Source: Corynebacterium rhinophilum (GTDB lineage Bacteria > Actinomycetota > Actinomycetes > Mycobacteriales > Mycobacteriaceae). From it: a stretch of 64,000 bases of DNA. The stretch covers positions 62,001 through 126,000 of the forward strand of contig NZ_JASPHQ010000003.1 in NCBI RefSeq assembly GCF_030227225.1, given 5' to 3'. How positions within the stretch are numbered: the first letter of the stretch is position 1; every line of letters starts with the position of its first letter. Made by a program: the position numbers and the translations under genes. Of this stretch, positions 27,371 through 36,114 are shown in pieces. A model generated the notes under the pieces. It had not been told where the DNA came from. It worked only from the letters and a program-made list of their open reading frames with translations, and searched no databases.

Positions 27371-28639
27371 ATGACTGAATCGACCATCCACGCATCCGAT
27401 ATCCAGCAGGCGCAGGCACGCATCAGCTCCGAAATCGCGCCGACGCCGTTGCAGTATTGCCCCCGGCTTTCTGCGGAAACGGGCTGTGAGGTCTATTTAA
27501 AGCGCGAAGATCTCCAGGACGTGCGCTCGTATAAGATTCGCGGTGCGCTCAATAGCATCTCCAGTCTGTCGCAGCAGGAGCGGGAGCGGGGCATCGTGAC
27601 GGCATCGGCTGGCAACCATGCACAAGGCGTGGCCTATGCCTGCCGCACCATGGGGATTCCGGGCAAGATTTTCGTCCCAGAGCCCACACCCATGCAAAAG
27701 CGCGACCGCATCCACGTGCACGGCGGAGACCAGGTGGAACTCGTAGTCGTGGGTGCCAACTTTGACGAGGCCGCAGCCGCCGCGCATGCCGATGCCGCCG
27801 AGCGCCACGCCACCTTCATCGAGCCCTTCGATGCCCGCGATACCATCATCGGCCAAGGCACTGTCGCGGCGGAAGTCTTGGCGCAGCTTTCGGCAAAGGG
27901 CGCCTCGGTCGACACCATCGTCGTGCCCGTCGGCGGCGGCGGGCTGATTTCTGGCATCACCTCCTATATGGCGGATATGGCACCGCACACCAAGGTGGTA
28001 GGAGTGGAGCCGGAAGGGGCGGCATCGCTAAGAGCAGCCTTCCGCAACGGCGGGCCGGTGGCACTAGACAGCGTGGATCCGTTTGTCGATGGCGCGGCGG
28101 TCAAGCGCCTGGGCTCGCTGCCTTATGAGATTTTGGAGGCCAACCAAGAGCGCCTGCACTGGGACACGGTCTCTGAGGGGGCGGTGTGCACGGACCTGCT
28201 CAACCTGTACCAAAATGAGGGGATTATCGCCGAGCCCGCGGGTGCACTGTCCGTGGCTGGGCTGCAGCGGGTACCGCTGGAGCCGGGTTCGACGGTGGTC
28301 TGCGTGATTTCTGGAGGCAATAATGACGTGTTGCGCTACGCCGAAATCATGGAGCGCTCGCTGGTGCACCGCGGCCTGAAGCACTACTTCTTGGTCAATT
28401 TCCCGCAGGAACCGGGCCAGCTGCGCCACTTCTTGTCTGAAATCCTGGGGCCCAGCGATGACATCACGCTCTTCGAGTACCTCAAGCGCAATAACCGCGA
28501 GACCGGTGCCGCGCTGGTGGGCATTCAGCTAAGCCGCGCCGAAGACCTGGCAGGGCTGAAGGAGCGGATGGCTGAGTCCAAGATTTCGGTGCAGCACCTG
28601 CAGCCGAATACCCCCGAGTACGATTTCTTGGTGGCCTAA
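27371..28639 (+). CDS. ilvA: Threonine ammonia-lyase (threonine deaminase)
   Basis: 422 residues; converts threonine to 2-oxobutyrate, the first step of isoleucine synthesis. The PLP lysine is Lys55 in RSYKIRGA, the glycine-rich phosphate loop is VGGGGLISG, and SAGNHAQGVA is the conserved Asn-containing segment. A single C-terminal ACT-like regulatory domain (about 335-422) includes HYFLVNFPQEPGQLRHFL, matching the one-domain form that isoleucine inhibits in corynebacteria. TAGACT (27357-27362) lies 8 bases before the ATG with no ribosome binding site, so it is probably leaderless. The stop overlaps the next start (TAATG). Confidence 0.96.
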   Translation: MTESTIHASDIQQAQARISSEIAPTPLQYCPRLSAETGCEVYLKREDLQDVRSYKIRGALNSISSLSQQERERGIVTASAGNHAQGVAYACRTMGIPGKIFVPEPTPMQKRDRIHVHGGDQVELVVVGANFDEAAAAAHADAAERHATFIEPFDARDTIIGQGTVAAEVLAQLSAKGASVDTIVVPVGGGGLISGITSYMADMAPHTKVVGVEPEGAASLRAAFRNGGPVALDSVDPFVDGAAVKRLGSLPYEILEANQERLHWDTVSEGAVCTDLLNLYQNEGIIAEPAGALSVAGLQRVPLEPGSTVVCVISGGNNDVLRYAEIMERSLVHRGLKHYFLVNFPQEPGQLRHFLSEILGPSDDITLFEYLKRNNRETGAALVGIQLSRAEDLAGLKERMAESKISVQHLQPNTPEYDFLVA

Positions 28640-29283
28640 TGCGCGATTCGTATCGGCGTCCCACCGGCCAGGTGGAGCACGAAATTGAGATCAAACGCTC
28701 GCGGTTTATCACCTTGATCGGCCGGGTGACGAATGAGGAAGAAGCACGGGCGTTTATCGATGCCGCCCGACAGCGCTTTCCCGATGCCCGCCACCATTGC
28801 TCCGCATATGTCTACCACGTCGACGATGCGAACCCCGTGGAGCGTTCCTCCGATGATGGCGAGCCTTCCGGGACGGCCGGAAAGCCCATGCTGGATGTGG
28901 TAAAGGGCTCTGGAATGCTTGATATTTGTGCGGTGGTCGTGCGCTACTTCGGCGGTATCAAGCTGGGCGCGGGCGGCCTCGTGCATGCCTATGGCGGGGC
29001 GGTTAGCGAGGCCATGGAGAAGGTCGAGGCGGTCACCCGGGCACGCCGGGAGCTTTATACGGTGGAATGCCCGCATGCCACGGCTGGGCGTCTCGAGGCG
29101 GATTTGCGCGGGCGCGGCATCGATATTACCGACACCGAATACGGCGCAGCCGTGACTTTTACGGTCGCCGTGCGCCCGGGTGGGCTCGATGAGCTCCAGG
29201 CTATGCTCGCCGCGCTTTCCCAAGGTGAAATCAGCGCGCGCGAAGCAGGTTCTGCCTGGGTTGAGGTAGGATCTGGGTCATGA
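28639..29283 (+). CDS. IMPACT/YigZ family protein (UPF0029)
   Basis: 214 residues. The N-terminal domain has the family core SRFITLIGRVTNEEEARAFI, SDDGEPSGTAGKPML and VVRYFGGIKLGAGGLVHAYGGAV. A C-terminal DUF1949-like ferredoxin-fold domain covers about 135-205. Family members (E. coli YigZ, eukaryotic IMPACT) are linked to translation control, with no settled enzymatic role in bacteria. It starts within the ilvA stop and ends overlapping the next small gene, forming a four-gene coupled run. Confidence 0.92.
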   Translation: MRDSYRRPTGQVEHEIEIKRSRFITLIGRVTNEEEARAFIDAARQRFPDARHHCSAYVYHVDDANPVERSSDDGEPSGTAGKPMLDVVKGSGMLDICAVVVRYFGGIKLGAGGLVHAYGGAVSEAMEKVEAVTRARRELYTVECPHATAGRLEADLRGRGIDITDTEYGAAVTFTVAVRPGGLDELQAMLAALSQGEISAREAGSAWVEVGSGS

Positions 29284-29519
29284 CTATGCAGCAGCGACCG
29301 AATAACCCCATTGCGCAGCGTAAGCAGCAGGTGCGCAAGCACTCCCGCAACGCCGTTATTTCCGTTGCCGGTGGTGTCGGCGCAGGAGTCGTTTTAGGTG
29401 TGCTTTCTGCTAATTTTGCCGCTTGGATGATTTTGGGCCTTATCATCGCCGTGGTAGGCGGCGGATATAACTGGTTGAAGATCCGCAAAATTGTCAACGA
29501 GAACCACAATAATTATTAA
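29280..29519 (+). CDS. Small two-span membrane protein
   Basis: 79 residues. A basic, polar N-terminus (MTMQQRPNNPIAQRKQQVRKHSRN) is followed by two hydrophobic segments (about 26-44 and 48-62) and a short polar tail ending NENHNNY. It overlaps both neighbours by ATGA and TAATG, so it is co-translated between the IMPACT protein and the S4 protein. No function recognised. Confidence 0.75.
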   Translation: MTMQQRPNNPIAQRKQQVRKHSRNAVISVAGGVGAGVVLGVLSANFAAWMILGLIIAVVGGGYNWLKIRKIVNENHNNY

Positions 29520-29908
29520 TGCCTACCCTGCAGCCAAGTGGCCGCCCCGTCCGCATTGATGCTTGGGTATGGGCGGTGCGCATGTTCAAAACCCGATCCG
29601 CCGCAGCCACCGCGGTGCGCGCCGGGCACGTGAAAATAAACGGTGAAGCGGTAAAACCCGCCCAACAAGTCGTGCCGGGCGATAGGGTGCGCGTGTGGCG
29701 CAATCACCACGAGCACGATTTGGAGGTGCTGGCTACCGTCGCTAAGCGCGTGGGCGCGCCGGTGGCGCGCACCTGCTATACCGATCACGCGCCGCCGCCA
29801 CCGCCCAAGGAATTCCAGCCCGCGGTGCCGGTTCGCCCCCGCGGCGCGGGTAGGCCGACGAAGAAGGAACGCCGCGATATGGAAAAATTCCGCGGCGGGT
29901 TCCGCTAG
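29519..29908 (+). CDS. S4-domain RNA-binding protein (Hsp15 type)
   Basis: 129 residues. The S4 domain covers about 9-70: RIDAWVWAVRMFKTRSAAATAVRAGHVKING...VVPGDRVRV. A basic C-terminal tail is rich in Arg, Lys and Pro. In E. coli, Hsp15 binds stalled 50S subunits carrying nascent chains; this protein is likely a ribosome-associated RNA binder of the same class. It converges with the alarmone synthetase gene, overlapping it by 4 bases at the stops. Confidence 0.9.
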   Translation: MPTLQPSGRPVRIDAWVWAVRMFKTRSAAATAVRAGHVKINGEAVKPAQQVVPGDRVRVWRNHHEHDLEVLATVAKRVGAPVARTCYTDHAPPPPPKEFQPAVPVRPRGAGRPTKKERRDMEKFRGGFR

Positions 29909-30903
29909 GAGTTGGCACGCAGCGCCTTAAGGCGCGCGTTCAGGCGGCGCCGACGCCCGGCGCGGTCGCCCGATTCGGCGGTGGCCTCGATGTGCTGCTT
30001 GCCGAACTTGTTGAGCAGCAAATCATCGATAAGGCGCACTTGGCCGGGCCGAAAGCGATAGCGCATGGTGTCGTGGACGTGGGCAATGGCGTCATCGTCA
30101 AGCAGCTGCTCGAGCTGGTCTAAGGATCGGATATCGTTTTCCTCCAAGATTTCCGCGAGGAAGCGGTAGTGCTCCGAGCGTGAAAGCGGGAAGCGATTGC
30201 CCAAAATGATGGCTAGGACGCCAGGTAAGGTTTCCGGGGTAAGCTCCACGTCCGTATCCGCCTCCGTGCGCGGGGCTTTGAGCGCGGCGATCTCATCGAA
30301 TTGCTGATCAGCCAATTCGATGAGGCCGGCGGCCAGCGTAAATAGGCGGTCCACCTCCGGCGAGGGCGGGGTAGGGCCTTGCTTATAGCGGATATCGTGC
30401 TCGAATTCCGCCCATGCGTGCTGCAGAACGGTGCGAATTTGTACCTCAAAGGTCCAGCCCACGAAATCGGCGAGCTCCTCCATCGCCGCCGCACTATCGT
30501 CGGTCACGGTGAGCACCAGGTGGTGGGAGCCGTACCCAAAGCCGCCGGAAATGCGGGTCTCGGCCGCCTTATCCACAGAGCGCACGACCTTGAAGGACTC
30601 GCCCAGCACGTCTAGCGCATTGGGAATGGTGGTGGAGTGGTACAGGGTGACGCGCACGCCCATGACATCGTGGATATCATCCCACGGGGTGGGGTAGATG
30701 AAATCGCCGCCTTCACCCCGCTTCTTGGCCTTGCGCTTGAGTGAGGACCACGCCTTGACGCGGGTGGATACCCGGTCAAAGATGATGCCGGCGTCATTGA
30801 GCAGATCCTCGATGGCGGTGCGAAAATCCTCCGCCGCCGTGGGGTGGCTGCGGGTCCAGGCATGGTACTGATTGCTCAGCCGCGACATCCTGCTTTCCGC
30901 CAT
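29905..30903 (-). CDS. Small alarmone synthetase-like RelA/SpoT-domain protein
   Basis: 332 residues with only a synthetase domain, no HD hydrolase, TGS or ACT. It would transfer pyrophosphate from ATP to GTP or GDP to make (p)ppGpp. Synthetase landmarks are RVK-AWSSLKRKAKKRG (about 48-63), DDIHDVMGVRV (75-85), FGYGSHHLVL (122-131) and FEVQIRTVLQHAWAEFEHD (152-170), with the Glu and Gln of the EVQIRT site. The C-terminal 130 residues are unlike the short RelQ tails. It may be the corynebacterial RelS-type enzyme, but I cannot prove this. GAGGAGCACC precedes the ATG. The upstream gene on the same strand ends only 10 bases before it. Confidence 0.85.
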   Translation of the reverse strand: MAESRMSRLSNQYHAWTRSHPTAAEDFRTAIEDLLNDAGIIFDRVSTRVKAWSSLKRKAKKRGEGGDFIYPTPWDDIHDVMGVRVTLYHSTTIPNALDVLGESFKVVRSVDKAAETRISGGFGYGSHHLVLTVTDDSAAAMEELADFVGWTFEVQIRTVLQHAWAEFEHDIRYKQGPTPPSPEVDRLFTLAAGLIELADQQFDEIAALKAPRTEADTDVELTPETLPGVLAIILGNRFPLSRSEHYRFLAEILEENDIRSLDQLEQLLDDDAIAHVHDTMRYRFRPGQVRLIDDLLLNKFGKQHIEATAESGDRAGRRRRLNARLKALRANS

Positions 30904-30913
30904 GGTGCTCCTC

Positions 30914-31531
30914 TCATAATTCGCGGGGAAATCCGTTAGACCATACTAGCGGGCGCGAATGTAAAACGGTGCGATGGCGGGGAAGTTGTTCGGCGGCGGT
31001 GTGGGCGAGGTCGCGGGCATATTCATCGGGTAGGTGGGCGAAGACAAAAACCGTCGCGGAATCCGGCACCAGGTAGGTCAAAGAATGCGAACGCATGAGG
31101 CGACGCATGTGTTTATCCAGCACGGTGAAGGTTTCTGGGTGCGCTAACCACGAAGAAATCGGGGCGCCGTGGGAGCGGACTTGCAGGCCGCCATAGGGCG
31201 CTGCGGCAGGCAGGGCGCAGTGGGCAGGGCGAGTCCAAAAGCGCAGGCCCTGCGAGTCGAGCGCGGCGCGCTGCAGATTCAGCGAGGCACAATTCCACGC
31301 CTGGCGGGTCGAGACATCCAGGTCCGCGAGGCCGCGGTGGCTGAGCCGGCGAAAAGTGCGCTGCCCGGGAAAGACCAGCGCCATCGATAGGCTGGGGGAG
31401 AGCTGGATGGTGGCGAGGGAGTCGCAAAACCCGTCATCGGAAAGCCGCTGGTGCTTAATCCACGACCGCGCGAATAGCGCCGGCAGCAAATTAGTGGTGG
31501 TGGGGCGGGGTGCGTCGAGCGTAAGGGTCAT
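30914..31531 (-). CDS. Hypothetical protein upstream of the alarmone synthetase
   Basis: 205 residues, not recognised. No signal peptide or membrane segment is seen. The composition is rich in Arg, Ser, Leu and His, with segments such as GFCDSLATIQLSPSLSMALVFPGQRTFRR and SATVFVFAHLPDEYARDLAHTAAEQLPRHR. GGAGA precedes the ATG by about 9 bases. It shares strand and operon with the alarmone synthetase (10-base gap). A partner, regulator or antitoxin role is possible but only by position. Confidence 0.72.
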   Translation of the reverse strand: MTLTLDAPRPTTTNLLPALFARSWIKHQRLSDDGFCDSLATIQLSPSLSMALVFPGQRTFRRLSHRGLADLDVSTRQAWNCASLNLQRAALDSQGLRFWTRPAHCALPAAAPYGGLQVRSHGAPISSWLAHPETFTVLDKHMRRLMRSHSLTYLVPDSATVFVFAHLPDEYARDLAHTAAEQLPRHRTVLHSRPLVWSNGFPREL

Positions 31532-31603
31532 GGCGATTTCTCCAGGGTCGTGAGTATCCGCCCTTATTGGACTGGAGAAATGGCCGGGTGGTTCCCTGCG
31601 GGT

Positions 31604-32983
31604 TTAAAAAGGCGGCTCGGCGTCGAGCTCCAGCTCGGAAAAGAGCTGGGCGCCGGTCCACATGGTGATGTCCTGGCCCTTTTCTTGCAGCTCTTCGGCG
31701 CGCTTTTCCTTGGAAGTCTTCTTCGCCCATTCGCCGACGACGAGCAGCGTGGTCTTTTTGGTGACGTTTTTGCCCACTTGCCCACCGCGCTTGGCGATGC
31801 CCTGCCACAGCAGCCCCTTATCGTATGGCTCGAAATCGCCGGTCAGGGTGACGTGCTGGCCGTAGAGCGCGCCTTGGGGATCGGCGTCGGGGTTGGGATC
31901 CGGAATGGTATCCGGGGTGGCAACGGCCTGCCACGGCGCCCGGTTGGGCGAAGCGGGTTTCTTGCTACTTCCCGCGGACCGGGTGGAATCGCGGAAATCG
32001 GTGCCGGCGCCCAGATCGTCGCCGGAGGTGGGCGCAGTATGCGCGCGCAGGACCGGCAGGATGGCCGAGGAACCGAGGCGGCCGAGGCGAAACTCGCGGC
32101 TGGTAAAGAGATCGGTGATGCTTCCGGTATGCCCGAAGCGTTGGGCCAGCCTGGTGATGATGGTGCCGGCTGCGCGGGCGTCCTCGGTGGCATCGTGGTG
32201 GGTAAAAGAGGCACCGCCAAGGTGGTTCACCACGGTGGGAAGCTTGTGGTTGGCCACCGAAATAACACCTTGCTTGGAAGCATCCCGGGACAAAGCGAGC
32301 GAACAGGCCAGCGGGACGGTGGGGACATCGGCCCCGGCTGCCAGCAACCCGGAGCGCAGCGCGGATGAGTCGAATTGGACATTATGTGCGACGATGATAT
32401 CGCTGCCGATGAAGTCAAAGAGCTCTGCGGCCGCAGTAGCAAAGGGCATTGCTCCTTCGACATCGGCGGCGGTAATCCCGTGGATGGAGATATTGATTTC
32501 GGCAAAGTGCTCCAAACCTGGGGGCGGGGTGCACAGCCACGACTGGGACGCGGTTTCTTGGCCATCGCGGTAACGCACGGCGCCGATCTGGCAGATGGAT
32601 CCCCAATTATCATTGGCGGTTTCTACATCTACCGCAACGAAATCAAGCCCTGGGTTTTCTGCGCTAGCGGTTGGGGTTGTAGCTGCTGCGGGTTCGGGAG
32701 CGGCTGCTGCTTCCGCCGGTGCGTCGCCCTTTTGTGCCGCCTCAATGGCGCGCGCCACGCGGTGGGCATCCTGGTGCGGCGCGAAGGCAATGCTGCCGGC
32801 ACTGCCTAGGGACAGCGAACCAAAACCGGTGGCGGTGGGTTCGTGGACGCGCAGGTCATCGATGGTATCGAGCGCGATTTCTGCGGTGGCAGGCGCGCCC
32901 AAGCTGCGGGAGAGCAGGCTGCGGTGAAGCACGATTTTTTCCGCAGTGACATCGATGAATACGCCATGCGCGGGATACGACAC
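31604..32983 (-). CDS. DEDDh exonuclease with C-terminal BRCT domain
   Basis: 459 residues. An N-terminal domain of about 85 residues of unknown fold precedes an Ala/Pro linker and the exonuclease domain. This carries FVAVDVETANDNWGSICQIGAV (ExoI Asp and Glu), AHNVQFDSSAL (ExoII Asp) and HHDATEDARAAG (ExoIII His and Asp), as in DNA polymerase III epsilon. A low-complexity linker leads to a BRCT domain (about 375-450): LYGQHVTLTGDF, KRGGQVGKNVTKKTTLLVVG. The likely role is DNA repair or proofreading outside the main replisome. GTG 32983 was chosen because GAAAGG lies about 8 bases upstream and the longer frame lacks one. Confidence 0.9.
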   Translation of the reverse strand: MSYPAHGVFIDVTAEKIVLHRSLLSRSLGAPATAEIALDTIDDLRVHEPTATGFGSLSLGSAGSIAFAPHQDAHRVARAIEAAQKGDAPAEAAAAPEPAAATTPTASAENPGLDFVAVDVETANDNWGSICQIGAVRYRDGQETASQSWLCTPPPGLEHFAEINISIHGITAADVEGAMPFATAAAELFDFIGSDIIVAHNVQFDSSALRSGLLAAGADVPTVPLACSLALSRDASKQGVISVANHKLPTVVNHLGGASFTHHDATEDARAAGTIITRLAQRFGHTGSITDLFTSREFRLGRLGSSAILPVLRAHTAPTSGDDLGAGTDFRDSTRSAGSSKKPASPNRAPWQAVATPDTIPDPNPDADPQGALYGQHVTLTGDFEPYDKGLLWQGIAKRGGQVGKNVTKKTTLLVVGEWAKKTSKEKRAEELQEKGQDITMWTGAQLFSELELDAEPPF

Positions 32984-33084
32984 GAAAATGGCCTTTCTTC
33001 TGAGGTGACAATCTAAAGAGGGCTGCTGCACAGAGATCGTACTCGCTTGTGCTGATGGGAAATCCGCCGCGGGGGTGAAGAGTT

Positions 33085-33618
33085 TTAATCCGCCCCGCTG
33101 TGCTGCAAACCGGCATTGATAATCTGCACGCCATGCACCAAATCGGCGCGATAGTCGGCCGCGGTGGTCCCGCCGGTGGTTTCTAGCAGTTGGCGCTGAG
33201 ATTGCTCGAGAAGCGTGGCGCCTAGGACGAGGTGAACTGCAGAAAGGGCCGCGGCCTTGCGAGCAGTATCATCGAAATCGGGGCAGGTGGCGGAGCTAAA
33301 CTGCGCGACGAGGTGATCCCATGCCTGGGAATCAGGCTGGGAGAGCCCAGCTATGGCAACCTCCGCTCCATCGCGGCGGGCCAGGAGCAATTCGCGCAGG
33401 TGCAGGCTAATCTCTTCCAGCGTGGAGCCGGCGACGGGGGCGATAGTATCTTCGGCAAGAGCGGCAATGAGCGCCTGCTTATTGGCGATGTGCCAATACA
33501 ATGCGCCTGGAGCAACGCCGAGGGAAGAAGCGACGCGGCGCATGGTGACATCGGCAAGCCCATAAGTATTCAATAGGGTCGTGGCGGCCTCGATGATGCT
33601 CTCGCGATGTAGTTGCAC
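33085..33618 (-). CDS. TetR-family transcriptional regulator
   Basis: 177 residues. The helix-turn-helix is at about 4-50: SIIEAATTLLNTYGLADVTMRRVASSLGVAPGALYWHIANKQALIAAL. The C-terminal domain resembles the TetR ligand-binding fold; the ligand is unknown. The start is GTG 33618: TACAAT (minus strand, 33631-33626) ends exactly 7 bases before it, and no ribosome binding site is seen, so it is leaderless. The palindrome TGCAAACTTGCA (33692-33703), on the far side of its promoter and before the divergent lipoprotein gene, could be an operator. Confidence 0.88.
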   Translation of the reverse strand: MQLHRESIIEAATTLLNTYGLADVTMRRVASSLGVAPGALYWHIANKQALIAALAEDTIAPVAGSTLEEISLHLRELLLARRDGAEVAIAGLSQPDSQAWDHLVAQFSSATCPDFDDTARKAAALSAVHLVLGATLLEQSQRQLLETTGGTTAADYRADLVHGVQIINAGLQHSGAD

Positions 33619-33779
33619 AGTGGAAATTGTACGTGTTTCAGCGCGGCAAGGAATAGCTCACAGGTACTTTTAAGACTGCAATAATGTCTCTTGCAAACTT
33701 GCATTGTTAGGATTGCGGGGACAACAGAACCCGTCGTGAGGCGGCTTCGCATTCGAAAGATTGATTCAGGAGCTCTCCC

Positions 33780-34541
33780 TTGTCCTTTTTGACCCCTGCA
33801 AAGAAGTCCCTTTTCGCGGTCGCTATGGTTGCCCCGCTTGCCTTAGCTGCATGTAGCTCGGAGGATGAGGACGATTCGACGAAGACCACGTCGTCTTCGT
33901 CTGCTACCTCGTCCTCTGAGACCTCCGCGAAGGAATCGGCGAAAAAGTCTGAGGACAAAGACGCCGATAAGGACAAGAAGGAAGAAAAGGACAAGAAAAA
34001 GGCCGCCGAGGACCCTAAGGAGAAGGGTGAAGAAGGCGGCAATGCGGGCGCCAACGCAAACCCCATTGAGAATGGGGACGATCCCTTCGCCAACGCCCAG
34101 GACATCAAGCCCATTGAAGGTGGGCACGAAGCAAGCGATGGCGATAAGCAGGCCATTGAGCAGTTGGTGCGCGGACAGCATGAGATTGACAATGTCAAGG
34201 ACTACTTTGGCTACATGCCAGCACATGCCTGCAAGGCCGTGCGCGAAGGCGAGTCCGGGGATTTCCAGCAGTACCTCAACTACGTCGATAGCCTGCCCAA
34301 CCAGTCCTTTGCAGAATACGCAAACTCCATGCGCCAGCAAAGCCAGGGCAATGCCAAGATCAATGAGTTCGCCAACCAGCTAGAGGCCATCCCTACCTCC
34401 ACTAAGCTGGAATCGATCAATGACGTTGTGGTCAATGGTGATGATGCCTCCGCTACCGTGAGCGTGTCGAACCCGGAAGGTACCGATACCTCCACCGTTC
34501 GTTTCCGCCGCGAGGACGGTAACTGGACCTTCTGTAACTAA
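33780..34541 (+). CDS. Putative lipoprotein with highly charged linker
   Basis: 253 residues with a TTG start and AGGAG 7 bases upstream. The signal MSFLTPAKKSLFAVAMVAPLALAAC ends in a lipobox (LAAC). The mature protein starts with about 80 residues of Ser/Thr then Lys/Asp/Glu-rich low complexity. A helical region follows (LVRGQHEIDNVKDYFGYMPAHACKAV), and the end (VVVNGDDASATVSVSNPEGTDTSTVRFRREDGNWTFCN) looks like a small NTF2-like beta domain. Function is unknown. The next gene begins 1 base after the stop, so the two are probably co-translated. Confidence 0.82.
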   Translation: MSFLTPAKKSLFAVAMVAPLALAACSSEDEDDSTKTTSSSSATSSSETSAKESAKKSEDKDADKDKKEEKDKKKAAEDPKEKGEEGGNAGANANPIENGDDPFANAQDIKPIEGGHEASDGDKQAIEQLVRGQHEIDNVKDYFGYMPAHACKAVREGESGDFQQYLNYVDSLPNQSFAEYANSMRQQSQGNAKINEFANQLEAIPTSTKLESINDVVVNGDDASATVSVSNPEGTDTSTVRFRREDGNWTFCN

Positions 34542-34542
34542 A

Positions 34543-35091
34543 TTGTCTTTCCGCCAAGCTCGCTTGCCCCGCACTCTCGGTTTCGGTGCGGGGCTCCTGG
34601 CGTGTTCCCTGTTCGTTTTCGGCATCTGTGGCGCGCTTTGGGGGTTTATGCGCCCTACGATGACCGGGCATGCTGTTGACGGTGGCGGCTACGCCATTGA
34701 AGCGGTGGGCAACGCACAATTCGTCGCGTTTATGACCTTTGCACTCGTCACGGGTTTCTTGGGGCTGTGCCTCGGACTGGCCGCATTTTCCCAGCGCCGC
34801 GGGCGCGGTCTCACGATGTTGCTGTGGGTAGGGCTATGCGCGCTTACCGGTGCGGCTTCCTTCTACGTCTTTGGTGGCATCACCGCAACGCACCCGCCGG
34901 AGAACCCAGGGGACGTCGTGGAATTTGCGCCGAATTTTTCGCCGGCCGTGGCCTGGGCGGTAGCCCCATTTTTGGCCATGTTTTCCTACTGGTGCACCGC
35001 GTTTATTAGCTCCGACGCGGACTGGGAAGCTGCCGGCAAGGAGTCTGCTCAAGAGGCCAGTGCGCAACGTGAAGTAGTTACGCCCACTTAA
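34543..35091 (+). CDS. Four-span membrane protein of unknown function
   Basis: 182 residues with a TTG start directly after the lipoprotein stop. Four hydrophobic segments lie at about 13-35, 65-85, 94-112 and 132-152, with an external-type loop GGITATHPPENPGDVVEFAPNFSP. No motif is recognised; the layout resembles small actinobacterial envelope proteins. Coupling to the lipoprotein suggests they act together. The 3-prime end overlaps the convergent YbjN gene by 14 bases. Confidence 0.8.
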   Translation: MSFRQARLPRTLGFGAGLLACSLFVFGICGALWGFMRPTMTGHAVDGGGYAIEAVGNAQFVAFMTFALVTGFLGLCLGLAAFSQRRGRGLTMLLWVGLCALTGAASFYVFGGITATHPPENPGDVVEFAPNFSPAVAWAVAPFLAMFSYWCTAFISSDADWEAAGKESAQEASAQREVVTPT

Positions 35092-35986
35092 CCGGGGAGC
35101 TGCCACAGAATTCTCGCGCGATGTCATCGATTGCGTGCAGGATGGCATCGAGGCTGTGGCTTAAAACCCGCAGCAGTTGGCATTGGTTAAGGCCCGCCCC
35201 GGTCAGGGTCGGCACATCGACATGGATATGGAGGCCGGCGTCGGTGGAGCGGCAGTAGGCCGTGGCGCTGTGGTTCGCTCGGTTCCAGTCATTGCAGATC
35301 AAAAACAAACGGGTGAAATCGTCCTCATCCGCATTCAGCTCCCACCGGCCTGTGGTGATGAGGCTTGGCCCAGAGTCGAGGGTAAAGGTGCAAGCGATGG
35401 AATTGACTAGGGCAAATAGGCAGATTTCCCCATCGCTATGGAAGCGGTCGATGCCTATTTGCGGCAGAGCGGCGGCGAGGAGATCCAAAGTGAACGCGGG
35501 CTGTATAGCGGCATCGTCTGGAGCGAGCACAAGTTCTGGTTCTTGGGCCAGGGTGGGAAACTCGCGCGTCGCCACGCTGATGAGTACCTCTGCGCCGTTG
35601 AGTGCGGCGGGCACAAAAGCGGCCAATTGATCGTGCGTTGGTGCAGTTCCAGTACTGAAGTGGCTCTGCCCACTCAGCACTAGCAAACCTGCCTCGTCAT
35701 AGTCCAGCACGGCGGTGGGGTAGAGGCAATCGGCATTCCACGCGGTGATAAATCGGGACAGCGCGGCGGCCTCGCCCAAGTCAACCGCGCCGCGCAGAGT
35801 GGTGTGCAGGTGGACAACCACATCGTCGGCCTGCGACACAAATACCAGAGTGGACCCCTCCTGCCCATGGGAAATGACGAGTTCCCCAGTAGGTAGCGCC
35901 CAATAGGAATAATCAAGCTCGCGGACGATGGCGCGCAGGTGCCGCTCAAGACTGGTGGATTCAAATTCGATCATCATGCACCGCAC
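35078..35986 (-). CDS. YbjN-domain protein (two domains)
   Basis: 302 residues. Two YbjN-like (type III secretion chaperone-fold) domains appear in tandem. The second one is clearest: RLFLICNDWNRANHSATAYCRSTDAGLHIHVDVPTLTGAGLNQCQL. The first has ALSRFITAWNADCLYPTAVLDYDEAGLLVLSGQ. The family is widespread and of unknown biochemical role. GTG 35986 has AAGG 5 bases upstream; ATG 35977 is an alternative. It is divergent from the his operon. Confidence 0.82.
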   Translation of the reverse strand: MRCMMIEFESTSLERHLRAIVRELDYSYWALPTGELVISHGQEGSTLVFVSQADDVVVHLHTTLRGAVDLGEAAALSRFITAWNADCLYPTAVLDYDEAGLLVLSGQSHFSTGTAPTHDQLAAFVPAALNGAEVLISVATREFPTLAQEPELVLAPDDAAIQPAFTLDLLAAALPQIGIDRFHSDGEICLFALVNSIACTFTLDSGPSLITTGRWELNADEDDFTRLFLICNDWNRANHSATAYCRSTDAGLHIHVDVPTLTGAGLNQCQLLRVLSHSLDAILHAIDDIAREFCGSSPVKWA

Positions 35987-36114
35987 ACTCGCCTTCGCTG
36001 GAAGTTGATTTGAGTCTATCGCTCAAGAGGGTGTCCCCGCGGCGCTTTGGGCGATAGTATATTGGTTTGTCTACAGATATAGCCCACGGTGATCAACCAG
36101 AAAGTGAGCCAGGA

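Noticed and set aside
36067..36114. hisD start at TTG 36067
   Set aside because: Family members begin near MLRTIDLRG (36115); TTG is a poor start for a leaderless message, though the TAGTAT hexamer probably marks the operon transcription start.
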